Source of the DNA: Flammula alnicola
Taxonomy: Eukaryota > Basidiomycota > Agaricomycetes > Agaricales > Strophariaceae
DNA length: 64,000 nucleotides
Direction: 5' to 3'
Assembly (NCBI GenBank): GCA_015499995.1
Contig: JADNRV010000034.1
Span: forward strand, 62,001 to 126,000
Positions 33,709 to 44,651 of the stretch are shown piece after piece; position 1 is the first letter of the stretch, and the number at the start of each line of letters is the position of its first letter. Below the pieces are notes generated by a model, which saw nothing but the letters and a program-made list of their open reading frames with translations, ran no database searches and was not told the origin of the DNA. Position numbers and translations under genes: made by a program.

Positions 33709-36700
33709 TTCACAACTTGTGACGTGTGAATTGGCGGGCGGTTCACGAAAAAGTTGTGATCTGTCCTGGGGCGCGGGAAACCCCAGGTGAAGTCCTAAAT
33801 CGGGTAAGCAGTAAGAAGGGGGGTGCGCCGCAGGCGAAGAAAAAAATTAGAGACCGTGACTTGTTGGTTGGCAAACGTTCACCGACCGAGCAACATGGCT
33901 TCTCTTTCCAACATTGACCCGATTCTTCTGCACATTGACCTTCTGAATCCTTGACCTTCTGAATCCTTCAATCACCACAAGCCCTACAACAAATCAGCAA
34001 CAAATCAGTTCATTTCTCAAGATGGTAGTATCATCGTTGATGGAAACTCCATGCCAGCAGGTGAGCCAGTTCATCGTTCGCCATTTGTACAGATGGGTCC
34101 CTGACACCAGTTCAAGCCCGGTCCTCGACCCACCAAACAGATGCCATGCGGGTGGACATTCCCTCGGCACCTCTAAATATGACGGTCACGCTGGCAAGCG
34201 GCGAGCCGCACGCAGTTCCTGTGAACTAGTAAGGCTTATTATTCACGCTTATTATTCACGCATCTATGATCTATTTACCCGTGCCGTGCGTAATGATCTA
34301 TTATAGTGTGGTCGATCAATTGAAAGCACAATGCAAAGCTCAGAAACTGAAATCAGGGGGGAGGAAAAGTGAGCTAGTGAGCCATGACCCGTCTCGAGAG
34401 CGATGACGGACGTGTCAAATGTCAAGGTGACAGCAGAGATAGATAATGAGGATGAGTTGCAAGCCGTAGATAATTCAAGAACACACGATGCATTAGCTTG
34501 GGCAGACAAATTTATTCTCGAAACGCGGCGACTCGAAACGCGGCGAAAGGGGGGCCGTCAAACAGAGAACTTGGTACTGAAGTTGTGGATGGTGTGTATC
34601 AGGTCACGGAGACTAACCATACTATCCACTAATCCATTAATTTACTCTTGGGTTTCCATCGCAATAAATTCTGGAGAGGCTACATACATCCCATGTTTTT
34701 TCGAGAGCAATGTTTTTTTGAGAGCACATTTCTTTGATAGCATTATATATTCACTTATATTACTTATTTACTTATACTATTGATTCATAATTGATTCATA
34801 TCTTGTCTACTACAATGAGAATGAAGTGAGAGCAATGAGAGAAGAGCAACGAGAGAGTGTGGAGAAACAACATGAAACAGCACGTTGCTCTGTCATCTGG
34901 TCTCGTGTGCTCTCACGATGGCTTCAGCCCATCGAACAGTAAGGCAGGTTGAACGGCGGTGGTAGCGGTGGTCGAACGATGCGGCGGTCGAACGATGGTC
35001 GAACGATGGTAGTAGTGGTCGAACAATGGGACGGCCATCACGCAAACAGACAGCAGTGGAGGGAAGGAGTGGCGGGAAGGAGAAAGGAGCGCTGGAGGAG
35101 AAAGGAGCGGTAGGAGAAAGGAGTGGTGGGCGGCGGCAGTTGGCGGTATGGAACAGTGAGCAAGACCACCTCAAAAGACGTAACAATAACAATACATACC
35201 TCAGGTTCATTAGCTGCTACAACTGCCAACTATATTCTTCTGGATCTTAAACTCCGAGAACTTGGCATCGAAGCGGCAGACTTGCGCGACGCCCATTGAG
35301 CTATGATTGGAGTAGCGGAGTGGAGTGCATTTGATTTAAGAGAAGAAAGGGTGAGCAGAGGTTGTAGCGAGAGTTGAGATTAAAGCAACGTCGACAAGAA
35401 TTGAATTGGGGCGGTAGAAACGGGTCCAGAGAAGTTGACTGAGGCAGAGAAAATTGTGAGAATGGTGGGCGAGCTGGGATGAGGCTGAGTACGTACATTT
35501 CGACCTGGGTACGTTTCGACCACTGGTGGTGCCGGTGCTGTGTGGTGGGCAAGTTGCCCGTGAGGGTGGTCAGAGGATATAGTTGCCACGATCTAAGGTG
35601 TCACGTCGGCGTCAGCGTTGCGTGCCAGACGCGAATCGTCTTCGGACTGGGCGCCTCGGATATGGCACCCCAGTGACCAGTGACGACGCAGATGTGTGTG
35701 TCTAGGATGACGACGTATTCACGATTGCCATCGTTCCCAACCAGGTTCAGGCTCTGGGTTAACTTGGCTCATGTTGGTGATATGCGCGAGGCGAACACTG
35801 CTGCGAACGCTGTGCTACGACTGGACCATTTCTAGGGTTGTCGGAAGGCCGTAGGTGGTGGCGAGCTGGTCTGGGTCTGCTTCAGGACGCTGATCGCCGC
35901 AGAACAAATCCGCAGATTCGTTCTGAAGCAATGGAGACGTTGTGTGACTGGTGAAGTCGCGAGTGGTGGAGTCGCGAGTAGTAGGTGGTGAGGTGTGGCG
36001 AGGTGATCTGCTATGATCTGCTAACGGAGACGTTGACTGGTGGAGTCGCGAGTAGTGGTGGAGTCGCGAGTAGAGTGGTGGAGTTGCGAGTGGTGGAGTT
36101 GCGAGTTGGAGTCGCGAGTAGTCGCAAACTACTCGCGAGTAGTAGGCGGCGAGGTGTGACGAGGTGGTAAACGTTTCCGCGATTGTTGACTGGTGGAGTC
36201 GCGAAAAGTCGCGAGTAGTGGTGGAGTCGCGAAGTAGTCGCGAGTAGTGGTGGAGTCGCGAGAAGTAGGCAGCGAGGTGTGGCGAAGCAGCGAGCAGCGA
36301 GGAGTGGCCAAGGCAGCGAGGGAGGCGTGGCCAAGGCAGACAGTGCGCTGTCGTCAGCACCACTGTCCTCGTCATTCGATCTGGCTGACGACGGCGCTCG
36401 TGAGCACCATGTAGAGTACCATGTAAGGACGGTGAGTACGACGGTGAGTGAGTAGGTGGCGAGGTGGTCTGCCCTCGTCATTCGTCAACGAAGCCTGCTG
36501 AGACGAGAGGAGGGAGGCAGCGGTGAAGCCTAGTGTGAGAATGGCGAAGTGTGGGAATGGCGAAGTCTGTCAAGTCCTGCTAAGACTTCGCCATTCGGAC
36601 CCAATCCCCTGCCAAAAGTTGTGAATCAAATTGTGAATCGAGGGTCCCAAGTTGTGAATCGCACCTGCAAAAGTTGTGAATCGGCGTTCCCACCCGCCAA

Positions 36701-36730
36701 CAAGTTGTGAATCGTGGCGAAGTCTTGTGA
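33706..36730. mobile_element. Repeat-bounded 3-kb block separating the two halves of an N-domain/TPR gene
   Basis: The left end carries ATTCACAACTTGTG and then GGCGGGCGG. The right end carries CACCCGCCAACAAGTTGTGAAT plus six TTGTGAATC copies within about 110 bp (36619-36732). The ends are therefore imperfect inverted repeats with right-end amplification. Inside are GGTCGAACGATG repeats (34.95-35.03 kb) and a minisatellite. The frame at 34403-34783 (126 codons) has no recognised domain. No target duplication could be fixed, so the exact ends are uncertain. Confidence 0.45.
35940..36300. repeat. Minisatellite of GTGGAGTCGCGAGTAGTG-like units
   Basis: Irregular tandem repetition of a Cys/Trp-free G-rich unit of about 18-21 bp over roughly 350 bp. 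It keeps several frames open, so the 186- and 156-codon minus-strand frames across it are repeat artefacts. Confidence 0.7.
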
Positions 36731-36912
36731 ATCGATGGCGAAGTCTTTGTGGGAGCGTGGCGGTGCTATTGGCGCGGCTCTGCGCGGTTCACGGTTCACG
36801 GTCGGAGTTTCAACTTGCGATCAATTCACAACACTTCTCCTAAGACCTTCGTGCGCCTCTCGATGTTCCTCCACTGTACATTCCGTTCATGTCTCAAGCT
36901 CCGCCTTCCAAA

Positions 36913-39315
36913 AGCATTTCGCAAAACAATGCGGTAATCCAGGCGCTTGAAATCCAATCCCTTCTGCGCGAGCCCACTCCGTCAGGGATTTATGCAGGAG
37001 ACGTCAGACTTAGCAGTCTCACAATTGCCCTTAATGTCTTGCAGATGTACGAAGAAGCCGTCACCGTTAGCACTTGGAAAGTCAACCTGTGGAGGATATT
37101 GGCGGCCATCGACCCCTCAGGCTTCCCCCCCTTTACCTTTCCCATTCTCTTCGAACTCTTTCGATGTCTTACGTGCAGGCCGGCAATTTGGACGGTGCAT
37201 ACACGACCATCACAGAATGTACTATTCTAATTCGTTCCCGTCAGGTGGCGCCCATGTCACCTGGACTGAAATTCCATCTCCGACTCGCGGAATCCTTACG
37301 CTGGCAGGCACACGTGATGTCTTTGACTGGAAAATACGACACCGTTAAAGGAAGTCACCAGTATTCATGAAGACGCATTGCAGATTCCGGATGGGGAACC
37401 TCGCATAAAAGGCCACTTTTCAAACGCGATAGTCCTGGCACAGTCCCATGATTATCCGCGCGCACTCTACGATTACGGCGTTGCTCTATCCGATCTGTCG
37501 AAAAGCCTGGGAGAAACAAATAATTTCCCCGAAGCTGTCCGTGCCGCAAAGCAGGCGGTAGAAATCTTTTCTTTTCTTTACGCCATGCACCCTGACTCAA
37601 CCTCACTAAAAATTACACTGGCCATGCTATTTCTTCGTCTGTCCGAAGACCGTTTCTGCAACTGCGTCTCCGAGGAGGATGTCCTGTCGTATGCGGAACA
37701 GTTCTTGAGACTCGCACGCGGCTTCGCCCCAAAAACCGCACAGATATATATTTCGTTTCTCAACAGCAGCGATTCAATCTAAGAGAGGATATTACGCCTA
37801 GGACCGTCCATCAATGCTCAAAATGTCCGTCAAGAAATTGATGAACTGTGGAAATTTGCGACAGAATATTGGCAGAACAACGCGGAATACCCTTCAGACC
37901 TTAGCAGTGACGGCTATGTCATGATTTCCGTCCACCATTTTAAATCTTCCCATGTACAGGACGCCATTCGTGCAGCGCGAAACGCTGTTATTCATAGCCG
38001 CGCTCAAGAAGGTCCCTTGCACTGGAAAAAAACTCCAATGAAGACGCTTCGGGCACTCAACGTATTGTCGACTCTTCTTTGCACTACTCATCAATTTGAC
38101 GACGCCCTCAGGGAAGGCTATGAAGCCCTTCAAACATTCGATAGTCTCGTCGGCGTAGCACCAGGCGTCATTTATAGCTACCAATCATGCATCAGAAATG
38201 TAATGACAGCGCTGGAGGGTATCGCTGCATCGAAGACGAACATTTCGAAGAGCGCAAACGTCATTCGCTGTCTTCGAAAGCTTCCTGCTGAAAACAGGAA
38301 CGATGATTTTCGCTCAGACATGGTTCGCGCAACCTTGATTTATACAGCCAATCTCGAAAGCCACGGGGATCTTAGAGAAGCCAGCAACGTCCTTCAGGAG
38401 CTACTAGGAAAATGGGAAGAAACTTACGGACCACTCGACAAGGATGCCAAGACGGCGTCGGAATATGCAAAATGCCTCCGCACATATTCGGATATCTTGT
38501 CATATCAAGGCAACACGGAGGAGGCCTTACAACCCCTGGTCAAGGAAATCGATATCTGCAAGCCATATTCGTCCATTAATCTTGAAGCAGCTATTCAGAT
38601 GGTCCTACTATCGACTTCCCAACATCCCCTCTTGTCGACTTTGTCTCGCTACCCTGAATCTCTCGAGACCGCTAAAGTGGCAGTTGATCTCGTTCGAAAA
38701 CCTGCGTTGGTGAAGGAAATTGTGTTAATTTCATGGAGCATGCAGGTTCTGGCTGGGGCGCATATCGTCAACGGCAATACACACAAGGCCCTTGGAGCTG
38801 CAAAAGAGGCAGCCGAGGTCTGTCGGCCGCTTAAGCAAAGCAATCATATCATCCGTATTTTCTTATCTTTATCCCTTTCTTTATTATCGGGCATTCTCAG
38901 GCTCGCAGATCTAGGCAACGACAGAGAGTCCTTAACCTGCGCCCAAGAAGCTACCAACGAAATACTGGAAGTCAAATCCCAATTGGGATTGTACCCGATC
39001 CAACTGCGTGATGTTGCTCATATTATTGCCTCATCCACCGTTTCTGTGCGCCTATTCGCAAACGGAGATCATAAAAAGGCTGCTGAACTCATACCCGAGG
39101 TCGTGGCCTATTACCAGAATCGATCACGAACTCATATATCATCATCCGTAGATCTCGCCACTACTTTACACTTTGCTGGGGTGGTCTATTGTGCCATCGG
39201 ACGCCACGATGGGGGGATCGCTGTCGCGACCGAACTTTCAGAGATGAAGAAGCGACTCGCCACCACGCTCCCTAGCTTCTCCCATGCGGTCGAAAAAGAA
39301 TTCAACTGCCAATGA
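36913..39315 (+). pseudogene. TPR-rich protein, 3' half of the split gene; two frame shifts and one in-frame stop
   Basis: Frame 1 reads NVLQMYEEAVTVSTWKVNLW to a run of seven C (about 37129-37135). There the TPR signal moves to frame 3 (SMSYVQAGNLDGAYTTITEC). Near 37347 (TTAAAGGAAG) it returns to frame 1 (KEVTSIHEDALQIPDG). TAA 37780-37782 interrupts that frame. The same frame continues directly after it and is open for the last 464 codons (37921-39315), which hold many degenerate 34-40-residue helical repeats (DAIRAARNAVIHSRAQ, EALQPLVKEIDICKP, KAAELIPEVVAYYQNRSRTH). TPR arrays are protein-interaction scaffolds. The tail alone may still be expressed, but the gene as a whole looks inactivated. 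Confidence 0.6.
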
Positions 39316-39463
39316 AGTCGTGTCTTCTATAAATCAATCCTGAACGCGAAACTTGGCCTCGAGTGTGCCCATCAGGACGAATATTAACGGTTTACAAGAT
39401 TCAGACATATAGTTACTTTGGTTTGGAGCGTAAGGTAAGCCTATAGTTCATTGCTACAACGTC

Positions 39464-39650
39464 TTGGCTAAGTTACATATCCGCAAACGCAGTCCAGAGG
39501 ATGCTGCTAGTGCCACGGAGGCAGTCGACATTTGTCAGACGAAAATTGCCCAGAAGACACTAAACCCCACTTCTGCCTACCATACCACAACTCGTATTCA
39601 TTTTTTCTTAGTGGCTTCGCTCATTTCTCGGTTCAAGATGACCATCTTCT
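39464..39650 (+). pseudogene. Extra TPR unit fragment downstream of the TPR gene
   Basis: Reads LAKLHIRKRSPEDAASATEA and then VDICQTKIAQKTLN. It is closely similar to the unit in the fragment at 22.1 kb (IRNCSPDDAVSAAMGAVDIC). It is a solitary repeat relic, probably left from a tandem copy of the TPR gene. Confidence 0.5.
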
Positions 39651-39723
39651 GATTGCGAAATTATACACAGCGTTGGTTAAGTGAAGGCGGCTTAAATCTA
39701 CAAAAATTCGTGCTCGTTGTTAA

Positions 39724-40778
39724 CTAGCCCCTCTTCTTCGGCGCTTGCTGTTGTTTGCCAGCTGGTTTAGCCGGAGGCGGGGCCTGTTGACCCGGCTGAG
39801 CAACCGGTTTGACAGGGTGCTGGGCGGGTTGAGGAACAGCTTTAGCCTGAGGAGCGGCTCCCTGAATAGGTGGTTTGGAACCGGGGGCGGCTTGCTTAGC
39901 GGGTTGAGCCGGTGGTTGAGGGTGTTGAGCGGCCTCCTTGACGGCCTGACCAGCCGGTTTGGCGGCAGCGAGTTGGGCAACCTGCTTGAAGGCCTGAGCA
40001 ACCGGTTTGGCGCCAGGACCGGGTGCACCTTGTTTAGCTGCGGCTTGAGCTTGTTGGTTTTTCGTTACTAAGTCAGCCCATGATGGTGGCTTGGGGGCCG
40101 CAGCTTCTTTATTCTGGGCGACAGGTGGCTTCGCGGGTTCCTGGACCGCATCCTTTCCCTTTCCCTTCACATGCTCACAATTTCCGGTCTTGCATTCTGC
40201 TGTACATTGCGAGGCAGGCGTATGAGAAACAAAATCCTACCAAGAAATCACATCCAAACGCACCTATATGACCGACCAGTCTGTGGAGGTTGTCCTCCCC
40301 GATGTTGTCATTTAGTGGTTTGAGCTTCTGAGCAGGGACAGATATGGGCACCATGTCAATCTGAGTGCCAGCAATCCCATAGTTGTCCGATGGGCGCCGG
40401 TGCACGACCGCCGCGGGATGATTGTGGGATGCCACGACGATGTCGTGGTGCACGCCGTCTCCATTTTTAGGTTCGGGATCGACTACAATGGCTGGGTGAG
40501 CGCGGCCTTTTTTTTCCCCCTACATATAGGTGCAGTGTGAGCGGAAGCATTAGGATTCCACGGGGCAGCCACTTTTAATAACGTACCTCAAGTTTGGGCG
40601 TTACGTACGAAACGACATCTCCCGGCTTGATACCTTCTCCTTCTTTGCCTGGAAGACTACCTTCTTTGTTTGGGAGAGGATCGCCTTGCCCTGGGGCGTC
40701 TTTGACGGGCAGAGGGAGCGACAATACCGCAGTGACACAAGAAAGCAGGCACGTCAAAAAAAGAGGGGAGAACTTCAT
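39724..40778 (-). CDS. Secreted protein with an Ala/Pro/Lys/Gln-rich tail
   Basis: Three exons (40778-40587, 40519-40264, 40199-39724) give 307 residues with matching phases. A clear signal peptide (MKFSPLFLTCLLSCVTAVLS) is followed by a Pro/Gly/Lys segment. A conserved-looking core comes next (GDVVSYVTPKLE, HPAIVVDPEP, DIVVASHNHPAAVVHR, GTQIDMVPISV), then a lone CKTGNC motif. The tail of about 140 residues is made of PAK, QPA, KPV and QQAPP elements, ending in KKRG. No enzymatic motif is seen. The core resembles, from memory, small secreted Agaricomycete proteins of unknown role. The basic, extended tail would suit binding to a polyanionic cell wall or polymer (inference). A TATATAAA lies about 150 bp upstream. 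Confidence 0.75.
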
Positions 40779-40799
40779 GTTGTGTGAGCGAAAGGTTTG

Positions 40800-41780
40800 G
40801 CGAGGACTTTATGTAGACAAAAGATCGGAAAGGAACTTGCAGAGGCCTGCTCTGCGAGATGAGAAGTGTATAGTTTGTGTCGTTGAGGAGACCTGCTCTG
40901 GGAGAACAATGGGTTACTTTTTGTCCTTTATATACGAATGTTTGCCGGAAAACATGGTCCGTAAATAAGAATTTGAGACGTTGCATGGAACGAACACTGT
41001 CAGAAAATATTTTGAAACACGGTTGATCATTCCAACAATGGTCTGCGTCCAGTTCCGCACGTATGTCCCTACTGATAGGTTCCCGATACTCTTGTGCGGA
41101 ACGCTCGCAATATCTGGCAGTAACCTTATATGTGAGGTTGAACTTGAAGCATAAAAAGCCCGGTATATTGATCATGCACATTCTACATGCACATAGCCTT
41201 ACAACAGCGATTGGGGTATTCTTCTCAATAGCAGGTGGTATCGGCACATTCGCGATACTCTAGGGAGCGGACTGAAGGAAAACAAACCTGAAAGTTATAA
41301 ATAGAACGTTCAACGGATGATATCTCTATGCTTTGGTTCTAGTGTTTCCGAACAAACTCATGGGCAATACTGACAGAGAAGCGTCGCTCTCCTTGCGGAG
41401 TTTCACGATCATGCGGTGCAGTACGGTCACATACCCTCAATTGTATATACGACATGCACAGGAGAACGCAAGGTACCTCCCTTCAAAACACTCATCATTC
41501 TGGCCTTTTTCACCCACGGGCTTCAGGCACATATTTGCCGCTAACCACTACTGCCTCGATCGGAGCTGAATGAATGGAGCCGTGCGGTCAACAAGTTGAC
41601 AGCAGTGCATTTCTCGTCAAGCTAAGGTGCTAAGGCTCTTTTCATACAATCCCTGCCACGACCGTACTTCGTCCCAGAAGCAACGGTCTCAGATTCCGGA
41701 GCTCGATCTCGAACTTCAACGGCTCAAAGCATCCACATAGTCATGCTAATTAGCATTTGGATAAGTATGTGTATTATTGA
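40800..41780. other. Intergenic, no gene seen
   Basis: Promoter side of the secreted protein and 3' side of the P450. The 196-codon minus frame at 40657-41247 overlaps the secreted-protein exon antisense to its codon pattern and has no domain. Confidence 0.45.
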
Positions 41781-44119
41781 TTACTCAAGACACTCTATGT
41801 GCAAGGGAAGACGCGTCTTGCCCTCGCTGTCCATAGGTACCAAGGTGATAGCGCTGGCTGGTTGAATAGACACATTTTCCGGGAGAGAAAGCACGAATTT
41901 CCTCACGAGCTCACAGGTGATCATTTGCGTCTCGAGGATTCTGAACAAATGAAAAGGAAGGTTAGATGACAACGCTTTAACATGGTAATAGGAATACGTA
42001 CGCAAATCTCCACCTATTGTTTGAGAAATTATCATCGCTGTATATTTTGAATTGGAAAATCTAACTCACCCTATACATGTCCGCGGCCCACCGATAAATG
42101 ATAATCTGCAACGATACACGCGAATTAGATACAGATAGCGGGAAGAAAAAGAACAAATCCACAAATTCGCATAAGGTCCAATTGATGCTCCTTTCGCCAC
42201 CTCTCCTCCTTCGAGCCATCGTGAAGGTTTGAATTCATCGGCATCCTCTCCCCAGATAGAAGGCAGTCTGTCAGGGTGCGTTGTTAGAGAACGTAGTCCG
42301 AAACCCTCATGGACTCGTACACACCTATTGTAAGTGGTAATACTGATAATCACAGTCCGTCCTTTCCTTATCCGCACTTCCGTTAACGTTTTTCCGGATG
42401 AGCTCACGATCGGCCCGGAGAGAGGTAATACCGTATCCACGCTTGAGACTCGTTCGGTGTAGGACACTGTCGCATAAAACCGTAGGACCTCCTATTGCAT
42501 TTGCTGCATCAACAACAAGTCCATAGAGTTATCAATAACCTACCTTGATGACGGCGTTGAGAAAAGGTAAACGATCATAATCCAACGGCATGCCTGGATG
42601 AGATGCTAATTTTGCGTTTACCTCCTGACGAATTATTTCTTGCCATTTGGGATTCTTCGCCAAGACGTATGAAACCCAGACCAATGTATTGGCCTATTAG
42701 TCAGGTTGAATCCAAGACATACATCAGTCAAATCATATGAGTTGGTTACCGATGTATCTTCTCCAGCGACCGTGATTGTCCCAAATTGGTCTTTGATCTC
42801 GTCTTTGGTCATCCGGATCCTGACCGCCATTTGCTCGTTCTGGCCAACTAATGGACACAACTTCAGATAGCCGTATCGACGTTGAAAACAACACATGCAT
42901 ACCTAAAATGCTGAACAAGTCCTTCTCCGGCTCATTGCCGAGCCTGAGGGTTTCCAATCGAGTCCCCAGGAGCTTTTCGGACACTTTGCGTGCAATAAGA
43001 CGATGGTCAAGGAATTTCCTCAAATCAGGCGGCGGATGGTCCATTAAGAATTTCGTGGAAGAAGACGGAAGACGTGAAATGATCGCATCTGCAATAATTG
43101 CTGTTTTTGAACGTTGCGCAGCCGTCACTCTATGCCTAATGTCAGCGACAAGGATCTAGCATTGTCGGAACTGGGTCAAGGGAATACGTACACGAGATCT
43201 TCGTAAGATGAAGTGTACTCCTTATCTTCAGTAGTGTCGTAGCCCATTACAGCTATGCGAAATCAGGTCCAGGTCAGAAAGAGATAAATCATACAACATA
43301 CCTTCAGTAATCGCCCGAAGGGTAGTGCGGTGTATGGAGCTGAACATGTCGATTACGGTCCCTGAGGCTGTGGTCCAGTCGTCCGAAAGCTTTCCAAAGC
43401 ATAAGTTGCATTGCTGGGTAGATTTGAGAAGTATTAATGTACGTACATCTTGTGCAATCTTCTCTAAAATGGGCGTTAATGCACGCACGCTGGAGGCGGA
43501 GAACATCGGGTTCATGACCGCACGAATACGGCGATGGTCGTCACCTAGGTGCGATAATGGTTCTCGGTCAGAGGAAGAGTCCAAAGCATGACGAGACAAT
43601 AGAGCGTACCATGAGCATAAAGCAAGCTCCCCGTCCCAAATCCGACAAGGTTGATAAGCTGATGAGAGGGAGACTTTACAAAGAGAGTTGGATTTGAGAA
43701 GATATGCTTGACGGCAGCTGGATCTGAAATCATCAAACGGTCTTCCTATGTCAAAGGGAATCGTGGTTTCAGTGAAGGGCGTTCATTGATATTCGCCACG
43801 TAGCACGTACCCCGAAGCAAGCGCGAAATCGAAAAATGGACCCGTACTTCCTGAACCAACCCATCTCCGCCTTCCCAGCAGGAACTCCCAACACGAACTC
43901 AACCAGGTTTCCTACGCAAGCAGCATGCGTTAGCATGGAACACGGAGGGGACAGCGCCAAATAGATAGAACCCATACCATAAATCCATGAGAGAGATTCC
44001 GGTCCTAGTAGAGACGAAATATCATCTCTCGAGTTCACCATGTTACGTCCTAAGATGGTGAAGCTTAAGGCCAGCACGCTGCACACTACAAGGCATGACA
44101 GGGAGAAAAGAGACTCCAT
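41781..44119 (-). CDS. Cytochrome P450 monooxygenase
   Basis: A gene of roughly a dozen short exons, from ATG 44119 (membrane anchor MESLFSLSCLVVCSVLALSF) to a stop at 41781-41783. Visible P450 landmarks are GPESLSWIYG then NLVEF at the start, the I-helix oxygen motif AGEDTS, the K-helix EVLRF (ExxR), and the PxRW-like FKPSRW. The haem loop FIGGPRTCIG continues through a 12-nt microexon (42002-42013) into WRFA. The first exons are 44119-43978, 43911-43811, 43745-43610 and 43544-43447. The next junction implies a 33-bp intron, which is short enough to be doubted. P450s of this kind sit on the ER membrane and oxidise hydrophobic compounds with a reductase partner; the substrate is unknown. It looks intact. 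Confidence 0.85.
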
Positions 44120-44651
44120 TCGGTGCAAAATGAAGAGCTCGAGTTCTGAGCTTGCTATGCACGGCCTTTACAGGGAGTCGTGGATAAAGTGCTACGCGCC
44201 GTGTTGGTCCAAACGGTGGGCAGCTTTTTGACAGGTGTCATGATGTCGCCCAATTTGAACGATCTCGGCCAGGGGCTTCATCGAATCCTCCCATGCCCAA
44301 AGCTTAATTCGATGTCAGTACGAGATAAAATGCCACAACACGACCGAACCTCAAAACAGCGACGAGAACGGTATTTCCAAGGTTGAACTTGAAGAGTCTC
44401 GAACTGACTATTTTTGCATGCTGTTTGGATAATAATAATGTACGTACCGACTGCAACCGATCTCTTGAAACTCCGCGCGTGCCCCTCGTAGATCAGAGAT
44501 TAGATTGCATAAGGTCATTTATATACTTATGGTCTGTCAGGAGAGACTATGTTCAGACTAGGGCCATGAACGCGACGTCAGTTTGTACAAAGTTTGTATG
44601 TAGTATATCGTGAAGGAAGATCTACCGTCTACTACTTTCGAACTTGAAAGT

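Noticed and set aside
35815..36481. 186- and 156-codon minus frames
   Set aside because: They are translations of a minisatellite and have no conserved features.
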